Shown in pieces: positions 44,479-52,380 of a stretch of DNA of 64,000 bases (position 1 is its first letter; each line of letters begins with the position of its first letter). Position numbers and translations under genes: made by a program. Below the pieces are notes generated by a model. The model saw nothing but the letters and a program-made list of their open reading frames with translations. It was not told the origin of the DNA and did no database searches. The stretch lies in NCBI RefSeq assembly GCF_001482305.1, contig NZ_LOHP01000017.1:62001-126000 (forward strand), given 5' to 3'. Source of the stretch: Leucobacter sp. G161. Lineage in GTDB: Bacteria; Actinomycetota; Actinomycetes; Actinomycetales; Microbacteriaceae.

Positions 44479-46059
44479 ATGGCACACCCGCACGATCCCG
44501 CAGTAGACGGGAGAGGTTTCACGACGCTCTCGGTAGCGAGCATTCTCAGCGAATCGGCTGTGAGACATGCAGACCGGCCCGCCGTGTTTTATAACGACGA
44601 AGCGATCACCTACAGAGAACTGTGGGACCAATCCCGGGCCTACTCGGGCGCCCTGCGCGCCCGCGGGATCGGGCGGGGGGATCGTGTCGCGATGATGATC
44701 CCGAATGTGCCCGATTTTCCTCGCGTGTACTACGCCGTCCTCGCCCTCGGCGCGATCGTCGTGCCGATCCACCTGCTGCTCAAGGCAGAGGAGATCACGC
44801 GCACGCTGCAGGACGCCGGGGCGGATCTCTTCATCGCCTCGGCGACCTCGCTCGCCGAGGCGGCGCCTGCCGCCGCCGAAGCCGGAGTGCCGTTCATGAC
44901 CGTGCTCCTGCCTGCCGACGCACCCGGCGCGATTCCCCGGCTCGAGGCGGAGGCCGCCGCAGCAGAACCCATCACACGCATCGAACCGACCGGCCCGCTT
45001 GACGCAGCGACAATCCTGTTCACGAGCGGCACGACGGGTACGCCCAAGGGTGCTGTCGGAAGCCACCTCTCGATCATCGAGCAGGTGCATTCCGGTCTCA
45101 TCGATGGGGTTCAAGTGTCGAACCAGGACGTCACGTTCGGCGGGCTGCCGCTGTTCCACACCTTCGGGCAGACCTCGGTGCTGAACATGGCGTTCCGCGC
45201 GGGAAGCGCTGTGATCCTCATGCCGCGCTTCGACGGAGATCAAGCGCTCGAACTCATGGTCAAGCATCAGGCGACGGTGTTTGTCGGGGTGCCGACAATG
45301 TATGTCGGGTTGCTTGAGGCCGCGCGCCGCTCAGACGCGCGACCGCCGCTGAAATTCGCGAACTCCGGCGGTGCTGCCCTCCCGGTCGCGCTGCTGGAAG
45401 CGTTCGAGGAGGCCTACGGAGTTCCGCCGCATGAGGGGTACGGTCTCACTGAGACCGCACCCACCGTTACGGTGAATCGGTTCGGCGAGCCGACCGTGCC
45501 GGGCACCGTCGGGCAAACCCTCTGGGGCGTCGAGGTCGCACTCGCGGATCCGGACATCGAAGACCGCATTGAGTTTTTCGAGGGCGAGGGAGATCTTGGC
45601 GAGGTCATCGTACGTGGACACAACGTGTTCAAGGGGTACGTTGGTCGCGAGGAGGCCACGCAGGAGGCAATTGTCGATGGCTGGTTCCGCACTGGCGATC
45701 TGGGAACGTACGCCGATGGGATCCTGACCATCGTCGACCGGAAGAAGGACATGATCCTACGCTCTGGCTACAACGTCTACCCGACCGAGGTTGAAGCGGT
45801 GCTCGCACGCCATCCGAAGGTCGCTGCCTCGGCGGTGTTCGGCGTCGATGACGAGCTGCGTGGGCAAGAAATCCACGTGGCTGTGCTGCCGCTCGCCGGC
45901 ACAGAGATCGACCCGGCTGAGATCATCGAGTTCGCGAAGGAGCACGTCGCAGCCTACAAGTATCCCCGCGTCGTACACATCGTCGACGATCTCCCGTTGG
46001 GTGCGAGCGGCAAGATCCTGAAGCGCGAGCTGCAGCGGATCTACTCGCCAGCCAAGTAA
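44479..46059 (+). CDS. Acyl-CoA synthetase (AMP-forming)
   Basis: 526-aa ANL-superfamily ligase: P-loop TSGTTGTPKG at 182-191, EGYGLTETAP, GWFRTGDLG, the hinge DRKKDMILRSGYNVYPTEVE and C-terminal catalytic Lys in GASGKILKREL. It activates a carboxylic acid to its CoA ester, the entry step before the kinase and dehydrogenase encoded upstream. AAAGGAGA precedes the ATG. A perfect 23-bp hairpin ends the operon immediately after its stop. Confidence 0.93.
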   Translation: MAHPHDPAVDGRGFTTLSVASILSESAVRHADRPAVFYNDEAITYRELWDQSRAYSGALRARGIGRGDRVAMMIPNVPDFPRVYYAVLALGAIVVPIHLLLKAEEITRTLQDAGADLFIASATSLAEAAPAAAEAGVPFMTVLLPADAPGAIPRLEAEAAAAEPITRIEPTGPLDAATILFTSGTTGTPKGAVGSHLSIIEQVHSGLIDGVQVSNQDVTFGGLPLFHTFGQTSVLNMAFRAGSAVILMPRFDGDQALELMVKHQATVFVGVPTMYVGLLEAARRSDARPPLKFANSGGAALPVALLEAFEEAYGVPPHEGYGLTETAPTVTVNRFGEPTVPGTVGQTLWGVEVALADPDIEDRIEFFEGEGDLGEVIVRGHNVFKGYVGREEATQEAIVDGWFRTGDLGTYADGILTIVDRKKDMILRSGYNVYPTEVEAVLARHPKVAASAVFGVDDELRGQEIHVAVLPLAGTEIDPAEIIEFAKEHVAAYKYPRVVHIVDDLPLGASGKILKRELQRIYSPAK

Positions 46060-46110
46060 GCACATAGGTAGGGCTCCCGGGGATACACCCCGGGAGCCCT
46101 ACCTATGTGC
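46060..46110. terminator. Perfect 23-bp bidirectional hairpin
   Basis: 46060-46082 pairs exactly with 46088-46110 around loop ATACA. It starts right after the ligase TAA and ends 8 bp before the convergent binding-protein gene, so it can stop both transcripts. Confidence 0.85.
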
Positions 46111-46117
46111 GCCTGGC

Positions 46118-47401
46118 CTACGCGCCGGGAATTCCTTTCCCAACGAGCGGAACCGGATCGAGATCGATCGCCGAAACCGTATCGCCGTCGAGACGGTACG
46201 CCTTATCGACGAAGTCTTGGACGCCGTCGTTGACGATGCTGATGCCCACGCCGCGGTACGAGGAATAGTCGTCCTCGCTGAAGGACAGAGGAAGAACGCC
46301 GTTCCCGACGAGGTCGCCGGAGCGGATCGCCTCGACGATGGACTCACGCGTCGGCTGTTCACCTGCCGCAACGAGCGCCTCGGTGAAAAGGTACGCCGCG
46401 CTCATGCCGTTGAACACCGCGCCGGTAAACTCGGCGCCGCCGTTGTATTGATCATTGATCTCTTTGAACAACTGTGACCAGCCGTTGTCGGCGTCGGTCG
46501 ACTGGAGATACCCGGTCGCGACCAACCCGTCGAGCATGCCGGGGCCGGCGTCACCCAAGAGATCGAGGAGGACAGGGTAGTCGGCGCCCACCGAAGAGGT
46601 CATCCAGAGCGGCTCCCAGTCGAGACGAGCTGCGGTGGTCATCGCGAGCGCGGTGAAGCCAGGAATCGTTGACAAGATCGCGATCTCGCAGCCTGACGCC
46701 TTCATCGCACCAATCTGAGCCGTCACGTCTGGGTTTGAGGACGAGTACTGCTCGACCTGCACCAGGCCACCCTCGCCAAGCACCATCTCGGCTCCGGCGA
46801 GCATATCCTCGCCCAGGTCGTCATCCTGCCCGAGCTGGCAGACCTTCTGACCGGGATAGGTGTCTGCCGCATACTGCGCGAGTCCCGCTCCCTCAACGAC
46901 ATAGTCGGCGTTGAAGGGGAACATGTTTGGATACTCCTCGGGCTGATTCCACATGGTCGAACCCGAAGCTACGAACAGGTCGGGGACATCGTTGTCGTGC
47001 AAATAGTCGATGACGGAACTGTGTGGTGGTGTGCCAAGCCCGTTGAAGATTGCGAACACGCCCTCGTCCTGAACGAGCTCCCGCACGACCATCTGTGTGT
47101 TGGCGGGGTTGTATCCGTCATCTTTGACGATGTAATTGATGTTGCGCCCGTAGACTCCGCCGTTGTCATTGACGTATTCGAAATATGCGAGCGCAGCCGC
47201 TGATACAGACGCATAACCTGGGGCGGCCGGGCCTGTGAGCGGTGTGTGAGTGCCGATCGTCACGGTGTCGTCGGTGACACCGGGAGTCGCGGTGGTGCCG
47301 TCGCCAGAATCAGACGGCATGCTGCATCCACTGAGGACGAGCGCAGTGACTGCGGTTGCCGCTGCGAGCGCGACAGGGGTAGTGCGAATACGGGAATTCA
47401 T
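46118..47401 (-). CDS. Branched-chain-type ABC substrate-binding lipoprotein 1
   Basis: 427-aa periplasmic-binding type 1 (LivJ-like) protein. Residues 1-30 are a lipoprotein signal with lipobox LSGC, so it is membrane-anchored outside the cell. The domain begins VTDDTVTIGTHTPLTGPAAPG. It is a close paralogue of the gene upstream: long blocks such as NPANTQMVVRELVQD are identical. ATG 47401 follows AGAGGG; a longer open frame runs through the intergenic hairpin. It is the last gene of the importer operon. The ligand is unknown; it need not be an amino acid given the acyl-CoA context. Confidence 0.9.
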   Translation of the reverse strand: MNSRIRTTPVALAAATAVTALVLSGCSMPSDSGDGTTATPGVTDDTVTIGTHTPLTGPAAPGYASVSAAALAYFEYVNDNGGVYGRNINYIVKDDGYNPANTQMVVRELVQDEGVFAIFNGLGTPPHSSVIDYLHDNDVPDLFVASGSTMWNQPEEYPNMFPFNADYVVEGAGLAQYAADTYPGQKVCQLGQDDDLGEDMLAGAEMVLGEGGLVQVEQYSSSNPDVTAQIGAMKASGCEIAILSTIPGFTALAMTTAARLDWEPLWMTSSVGADYPVLLDLLGDAGPGMLDGLVATGYLQSTDADNGWSQLFKEINDQYNGGAEFTGAVFNGMSAAYLFTEALVAAGEQPTRESIVEAIRSGDLVGNGVLPLSFSEDDYSSYRGVGISIVNDGVQDFVDKAYRLDGDTVSAIDLDPVPLVGKGIPGA

Positions 47402-47429
47402 GGGTCCCTCTTCTCTGCGTGGTGGTGGA

Positions 47430-47461
47430 CCCGAGGGGCCGGCGGGAACCGGCCCCTCGGG
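47430..47461 (-). promoter_or_regulatory. Intercistronic hairpin between the two binding-protein genes
   Basis: CCCGAGGGGCCGG pairs exactly with CCGGCCCCTCGGG around a 6-nt loop. It lies in the 76-bp gap between the paralogous genes and could protect the upstream mRNA 3' end or attenuate read-through. Confidence 0.6.
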
Positions 47462-47477
47462 GCTGAACGCGCACTGA

Positions 47478-48776
47478 TTAGGAGCCGGGGATACCGCCTG
47501 GGACAAACGGAACCGGATCCATAGCCACACGGGTGGCCTTGCCGTCTTCGACGGTGTACGCGACATCGATGTAGTCCTGCTGGCCATCCTCAACCTCGAG
47601 GATTCCCACGGTGTAGTACGAACCGTGGCTCTTCGGACCGAAGGCGAGTGGAGCAATGCCGTTGCCCTTTAGCTCGCCAGAGCGAATGACGTCGAGGATC
47701 CCCTCTCGGGTTGGGTTCTCGCCGGTCTTTTCAAGCGCTTCCGTGAAGAGGTACGCGACACTCATCCCGAATACGACGTTCTCAGTAAACGGTGCGCTGC
47801 TGTTGTACGTGTCGTTGATTTCGCGGAAGAGCTCTACCCACTCGCTGTCTCCATATGCGGTGGGAAGATAGTTCACACCAACGAGCCCCTCGATCAACGC
47901 TGGGCCGGCATCCTCGCCGAGGATGTCCATCAGGGTCGTGTGGTCCAAGCCGACTGAGGTGGCAAACCACTTGGTGTCCCAGCCGATGCGGGCGGAAGTG
48001 CTGAGCGCCAGCGCCGTAAACGCCGGAATGCTGCCCAGGACGTTCACTTCGCAGCCGGCCGCCTGCATTGCGCCGATTTGCGCGGTGATGTCAGGGTTTG
48101 AGGTCGAGTATTCCTCGGCCAGTGTGATCCCATCCGCGCCGAGGGCTTCTTCGACTCCTTCAAGGATGAACCCACCGAGATCGTCATCCTGCCCAAGCAC
48201 GCACACCTTCTGGCCGGGGTACTCGTCAACGGCATACTGTGCCAGCGCTGCGCCCTCAACCGAGTAGTCAGCGTTGAACGGGAAGGTGTACGGGAACTTT
48301 TCTGGCTGATTCCAGTTCTTTGACCCGGTGGCGATGAAGAGGTCAGGAACCTGATTCTCGTTGAGGTACTCGAGCACCGATGTGTGGGCGGCTGTTCCGA
48401 TGCCGTTGAAGACGGCAAACACGTTGTCGTCCTGGACGAGTTCCCGGACGACCATTTGGGTATTCGCTGGGTTATACGCATCATCCTTGATGATGTAGTT
48501 GATTGTCCTGCCGTGAATGCCACCGTTGGCATTCACATACTCGAAGTACGCGAGCGCTGCTGCGGAAACCGACGAGTAACCGGGGGCTGCGGGGCCCGTG
48601 AGCGGAGTGTGCGTGCCGATCGTGATTGAGTCATCGGTTACCCCGGGAACCGCTGACGCGTCACCATTTCCCTGGCCATTGGGCGTACTGCAGCCTGTGA
48701 GTACGAGAGCCGCTGCCGCGGTCGCGGCGGCGATTGCAACAGCTGTGTTGCGCTTAATCATGAACATTGAAGACAT
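47478..48776 (-). CDS. Branched-chain-type ABC substrate-binding lipoprotein 2
   Basis: 432-aa LivJ-like lipoprotein with lipobox LTGC after a 28-residue signal, and VTDDSITIGTHTPLTGPAAPG at the domain start. It is very similar to the downstream paralogue over the whole length, with most differences in the second lobe, so the pair probably broadens ligand range. The ATG at 48776 lies 3 nt after the LivM-like stop; ATGs at 48767 and 48761 are alternatives. Confidence 0.9.
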   Translation of the reverse strand: MSSMFMIKRNTAVAIAAATAAAALVLTGCSTPNGQGNGDASAVPGVTDDSITIGTHTPLTGPAAPGYSSVSAAALAYFEYVNANGGIHGRTINYIIKDDAYNPANTQMVVRELVQDDNVFAVFNGIGTAAHTSVLEYLNENQVPDLFIATGSKNWNQPEKFPYTFPFNADYSVEGAALAQYAVDEYPGQKVCVLGQDDDLGGFILEGVEEALGADGITLAEEYSTSNPDITAQIGAMQAAGCEVNVLGSIPAFTALALSTSARIGWDTKWFATSVGLDHTTLMDILGEDAGPALIEGLVGVNYLPTAYGDSEWVELFREINDTYNSSAPFTENVVFGMSVAYLFTEALEKTGENPTREGILDVIRSGELKGNGIAPLAFGPKSHGSYYTVGILEVEDGQQDYIDVAYTVEDGKATRVAMDPVPFVPGGIPGS

Positions 48777-48779
48777 CTT

Positions 48780-49850
48780 TCACTCAGTGGATACAGGGTG
48801 TGCGGGTACCCCGGAAGCCTGCTCTGGCCCCCGAGACTTGGGCTTGGGGAGAAGATCGACGAGGCCACCCGGTCGCACGAGAATCGTGACGGTGAGCAGG
48901 GCGCCGAAGATCAGCACGGGCAGGTTGCCTGTGAGCCGCTGGGTCATATCTGCGGAAAGCGGAAGTACCGAGGTCGCGGTCGTGATGAGCCAGGGCAGCA
49001 TGACGACGAGTACCGAGCCGAGGGCCGCGCCTCCGATACTGCCGAGGCCTCCGAGCACGACGGCAACGACGAGTAGCAGCGAGAACGGGAGCGTGTACGC
49101 TCCGGGGCTTACCGATTGCGTGATGAAGCAGAGCACGGCCCCGCCAGCGCCGGCTGCGATGGCGCTGACGGTAAAGGCGGTGACTTTGACCCTGCCAGCG
49201 GCGACGCCGTTGAGCCGCGCCGCGGTTTCGTCGTCTCGAACGGCGCGCATGCGCAGGCCGAATGATCCGTTCCGAAGGAGCACGAGCCAGGTGACAAGCA
49301 CGCCGGCGACGAGGATCGCGACCCACGCGTGCCACTGCTCCGTAGCGATCAGGGTGCGTAGCGCTTCGGGCACGCCCTGGTACGGGCTGGGAAGGCCCTG
49401 GTCGCCGCCGAGCACCTTGAACGTCGCTGCTACCGCCGGCACGGAGACCACGAGGGCCAGCGTGATCCCTGCAAGGTACGGGCCGTGGAGCCTGGCTGCT
49501 GCGAGCCCGAGGAGCAGGCCGACGACGCCTGCGACGAGCATTGCTACGACGAGCGAAATCAGGAACCTGGGGAGTCCCGCGACATCAGCATCGGCGAGTG
49601 CATTCGCGGTGAGGGCATAACTGTAGCCGCCGGTTGCCATGAGAGCGGCGTGGCCAAGGGAGAGCTGTCCGCTCTGGCCTACGAGAAGCGTGAGCCCGGC
49701 TGTCACACAGAAGTAGGCAGCGATCGTCGCAAACTGGAAGTTGCGATATGGATCGAGGATGAATGTAGCGCCGATCGCAAGCACCGTGAGTATCGCGCCG
49801 AACACGATAATGCGGCTGCGGCCGGTCAACGAGGGCAGGACGCGGGTCAT
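48780..49850 (-). CDS. ABC permease, LivM-type
   Basis: 356-aa membrane protein with about ten hydrophobic segments and the LivM/LivH signature LVGQSGQLSLGHAALMATGG, plus the coupling-loop FGLRMRAVRDDETAARLNG. It pairs with the LivH-type subunit whose stop overlaps its ATG (ATGA at 49847-49850). The C-terminus continues past the last helix into a 25-residue Pro/Ser/Lys tail. The open frame extends upstream but only as livH shadow. Confidence 0.9.
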   Translation of the reverse strand: MTRVLPSLTGRSRIIVFGAILTVLAIGATFILDPYRNFQFATIAAYFCVTAGLTLLVGQSGQLSLGHAALMATGGYSYALTANALADADVAGLPRFLISLVVAMLVAGVVGLLLGLAAARLHGPYLAGITLALVVSVPAVAATFKVLGGDQGLPSPYQGVPEALRTLIATEQWHAWVAILVAGVLVTWLVLLRNGSFGLRMRAVRDDETAARLNGVAAGRVKVTAFTVSAIAAGAGGAVLCFITQSVSPGAYTLPFSLLLVVAVVLGGLGSIGGAALGSVLVVMLPWLITTATSVLPLSADMTQRLTGNLPVLIFGALLTVTILVRPGGLVDLLPKPKSRGPEQASGVPAHPVSTE

Positions 49851-50725
49851 GCGCTGCGCTCCTTCCGTGTCGAGAACACTCCGCCCGGCTTGACGAGCAA
49901 GACGAGTACGAGGAGTACGAGAACACCGATCGGCGCGACTGTCGCGCCGAGATATCCGGTGAGTAGGCTCATCGCGACCCCGACGGTCAGGCCGCCCAGC
50001 AGGGCACCAACAGGGGAGTCGAGGCCGCCAATGACGGCGACGGCAAACGCATAAATGAACAGCATGTCCGTGGCGTGGGGATTCAGCCCGAGCTCGGTGG
50101 GGACGAGCAGTATCGCGGCGAGGGCTGCGACGGCGCTCGAGAGCATCCACCCGATTGTTACCATGCGCGTGACCCGCACACCGAGCAGCCGGGAGACATC
50201 GGGGGCGAACGCTGATGCTCGAAGCTGCAAGCCCAGGGAAGTCTTCGTAAAGACCACCGCAAGCGCGATCATCACCACCAACGTCACGCCGATGGTGAAG
50301 AGGTCGTTGGGCGACAACAGCGGGACACCGCCGATCACGATTGCGCTGCGGTCAAACGGGGCAGCCATGGCCCGATACTGCGACCCAAAGAAGATCCCGA
50401 GGAGTGACTGCAGCACCATCACGAGGCCGATCGCTGCGAGCACACCGGTAAGCGGAGACGACTGCGGCGCAAACCGCATGACGCCACGTTCAACGATGAA
50501 GCCCATCAGCGCTCCGGTCAGGATTCCCGCAGCGAGGCCAGCAAAGTAGCTGCCCGTCGCTCCCGAGACTGCGAAAGCAACGTAGGTGGCTACGAGCGCC
50601 ATCGCTCCTTGCGCGAAGTTGATGATGCGGGTAGCGCGCCAAATGAGCACGAGTGACAGGGCGAACAGCGCGAAGATCGCTCCGCGCGCGAGCCCTGTGG
50701 CGAAGAGAAAAGCAAATCTATCCAT
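49847..50725 (-). CDS. ABC permease, LivH-type
   Basis: 292-aa membrane protein with about eight segments, the N-terminal LIWRATRIINFAQGAMALV and the coupling-helix region LGLQLRASAFAPDVSRLLGV typical of LivH. The ATG at 50725 shares one base with the stop of the upstream ATPase gene (TGATG). Together with LivM it forms the pore of the importer fed by the two lipoproteins. Confidence 0.91.
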   Translation of the reverse strand: MDRFAFLFATGLARGAIFALFALSLVLIWRATRIINFAQGAMALVATYVAFAVSGATGSYFAGLAAGILTGALMGFIVERGVMRFAPQSSPLTGVLAAIGLVMVLQSLLGIFFGSQYRAMAAPFDRSAIVIGGVPLLSPNDLFTIGVTLVVMIALAVVFTKTSLGLQLRASAFAPDVSRLLGVRVTRMVTIGWMLSSAVAALAAILLVPTELGLNPHATDMLFIYAFAVAVIGGLDSPVGALLGGLTVGVAMSLLTGYLGATVAPIGVLVLLVLVLLVKPGGVFSTRKERSA

Positions 50726-51459
50726 CAGAATCCCAAGTAGGCGTGTCGAAGAGCGGAGTCCTCGGCGAGCGTGGCTGCGTCTGCATCGACGACCACCTTG
50801 CCGAGATTGAGCACGATGCCACGGTCGGCAATCGAGAGCGCGCCGGTGACATTCTGTTCGGCGAGCAATACGGTGAGGCCTCGTTCGCGGGCGGTCTCGC
50901 GCAGCGTGCGCATGATCTGCGCGACGACAAGCGGAGCGAGCCCCAGTGAAGGCTCGTCGAGCGCGATGAGCCGTGGCTCCGCGATGAGCGCCCGGCCCAG
51001 GGCAAGCATTTGGCGCTCGCCGCCGGAGAGCTGGTGGCCGTCGGCGAGTTTTCTGCGATCGAGGGGCTCGAACATCTCGTAGATCCGCTGGATCGCTTGT
51101 TCGCGTGCCGGACCACGGTGGCGCCACAGCGCTCCGAGGCGAAGGTTCTCATCCACGGTGAGTTCGCCGACGACGCTTTGTCCGTCAGGCACCAGAGCGA
51201 GTCCGAGCCTGGCGCGATCCTCGGTGCGCATACCCCGGAGGTCCTTCCCGTCGAGCGACAGAGCTCCGCTGGTGACGGGAACTCGACCGGTGAGGGCGCC
51301 AAGCAGAGTGGTTTTCCCGGCTCCGTTCGCCCCCAACAGCGCGACGACTTCGCCGGGGCTGAGGTCGACGTTGACACCGTGGAGCACTGGCCCGCCACCG
51401 TAACCCACGGTGAGGTCTCGGATGGAGAGGGCAGCGCCAGCTAAGGGTTCGGTCGTCAC
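50725..51459 (-). CDS. ABC ATPase, LivF-type
   Basis: 244-aa nucleotide-binding subunit with Walker A GANGAGKTT, Q-loop VPDGQSVV, the complete signature LSGGERQM, Walker B LIALDEPSLGL and H/switch-region AEQNV. The switch position is Gln rather than His, which is common in LivF. It overlaps its neighbours on both sides in the minus-strand operon. Confidence 0.92.
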   Translation of the reverse strand: MTTEPLAGAALSIRDLTVGYGGGPVLHGVNVDLSPGEVVALLGANGAGKTTLLGALTGRVPVTSGALSLDGKDLRGMRTEDRARLGLALVPDGQSVVGELTVDENLRLGALWRHRGPAREQAIQRIYEMFEPLDRRKLADGHQLSGGERQMLALGRALIAEPRLIALDEPSLGLAPLVVAQIMRTLRETARERGLTVLLAEQNVTGALSIADRGIVLNLGKVVVDADAATLAEDSALRHAYLGF

Positions 51460-52211
51460 GATGCGTCTCCGTTCGCCGCGGTCACGCCAAGGTATGCCTC
51501 TTCAACCCGCGGATCGGTGCGGATCTCGTCAGGCGTTCCCCGTGCGATGACCCGTCCGAAATCGAGCACGACGATGCGGTCGGCGAGGGCCATCACGAAG
51601 TCGACGTGGTGCTCGACCAGGAGTACTGAGCGGCCGCTTGCGGCGACGTCCCGGATCGTGTCTGAGAGCGCTGCAATGTCCTCAGCTCCGAGCCCGCCAG
51701 CGGGTTCGTCAAGGAGGAGGAGCTTCGGGTCAGTCGCGAGCGACCTCGCTAGTGCCACGCGCTTGCGGTCGGGGTATGACAGCTCAGACACGAGTCGGTC
51801 TGCAAGGTGCAGCAAGTTGAGCTGCTCCAACTGGGCATCGGCCGCCGCCTCGGCTTCGCTGGTGGGGCCTCCGGCAAGGGGGAGCACCACGTTTTCGCGC
51901 ACCGTCATGCTCGAGAACAGCCCGAGGCCCTGCAGCGTCCGTGACAGCCCCAGCTTCGAGAGCTTCGGCGTCTGCCGCGGCACGGGGCTGCCGTCGATCT
52001 TAATGTCCCCTGCACAGCGCAGCAGGCTGCAGACCGCGTTGAATACGGTTGTCTTGCCCGCGCCATTCGGGCCTATCAGCGCGACAACCTCGCTCGGTTG
52101 CACATCGAAAGAAACGTCGTCTACGGCGGTCAATCCACCGAATTTTACGGTGAGTCGGTCCACTTCCAGGCGTGGAGTAACGGGAGCTGATTCCAGCGTG
52201 TGTGAATTCAT
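51456..52211 (-). CDS. ABC ATPase, LivG-type, with atypical signature motif
   Basis: 251-aa ATPase with Walker A GPNGAGKTT, Walker B LLLLDEPAGGL and switch His in LVEHH. The C-loop reads LSYPDRKRVALAR, whereas LivG proteins usually have forms such as LSYGQQRRLEIAR, so the signature Gly is missing. The LivF partner keeps LSGGE, so one of the two ATP sites may be asymmetric. ATG 52211 has AGAGG upstream; a GTG two codons earlier is possible. It is the first gene of the importer operon, behind operator B. Confidence 0.9.
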   Translation of the reverse strand: MNSHTLESAPVTPRLEVDRLTVKFGGLTAVDDVSFDVQPSEVVALIGPNGAGKTTVFNAVCSLLRCAGDIKIDGSPVPRQTPKLSKLGLSRTLQGLGLFSSMTVRENVVLPLAGGPTSEAEAAADAQLEQLNLLHLADRLVSELSYPDRKRVALARSLATDPKLLLLDEPAGGLGAEDIAALSDTIRDVAASGRSVLLVEHHVDFVMALADRIVVLDFGRVIARGTPDEIRTDPRVEEAYLGVTAANGDAS

Positions 52212-52252
52212 CGGCACCTCTTCGTGTCGTTGGTGGCGCCACCGTACCGGAA

Positions 52253-52270
52253 ATACCGACCGGACGGTAT
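52253..52270 (-). promoter_or_regulatory. Operator B (ATACCG-N6-CGGTAT), ABC operon
   Basis: ATACCGACCGGACGGTAT is an almost perfect 18-bp palindrome, 42 bp before the LivG-type gene. It shares its arms with operators A and C. Confidence 0.75.
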
Positions 52271-52341
52271 GTCTGATTCTCGATTGTGATCTATCGCGGC
52301 TCGGGGCTAGTGTCGAGACGTGTGGTCGGTGCTAAAGTATT

Positions 52342-52361
52342 CATACCGACTGGACGGTATG
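52342..52361 (+). promoter_or_regulatory. Operator C (ATACCG-N6-CGGTAT), SDR-TetR operon
   Basis: CATACCG and CGGTATG arms with spacer ACTGGA, 19 bp before ATG 52381 and just after a TAAAGTATT -10-like stretch, so a bound dimer would cover the transcription start. Confidence 0.75.
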
Positions 52362-52380
52362 TACGACGCAAGGAGGCGCC

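Noticed and set aside
46118-52211. Ordinary leucine/isoleucine/valine importer
   Set aside because: The subunits are of Liv type, but control by the same operator as acyl-CoA genes makes a carboxylate-type ligand at least as likely; left open in the annotation.
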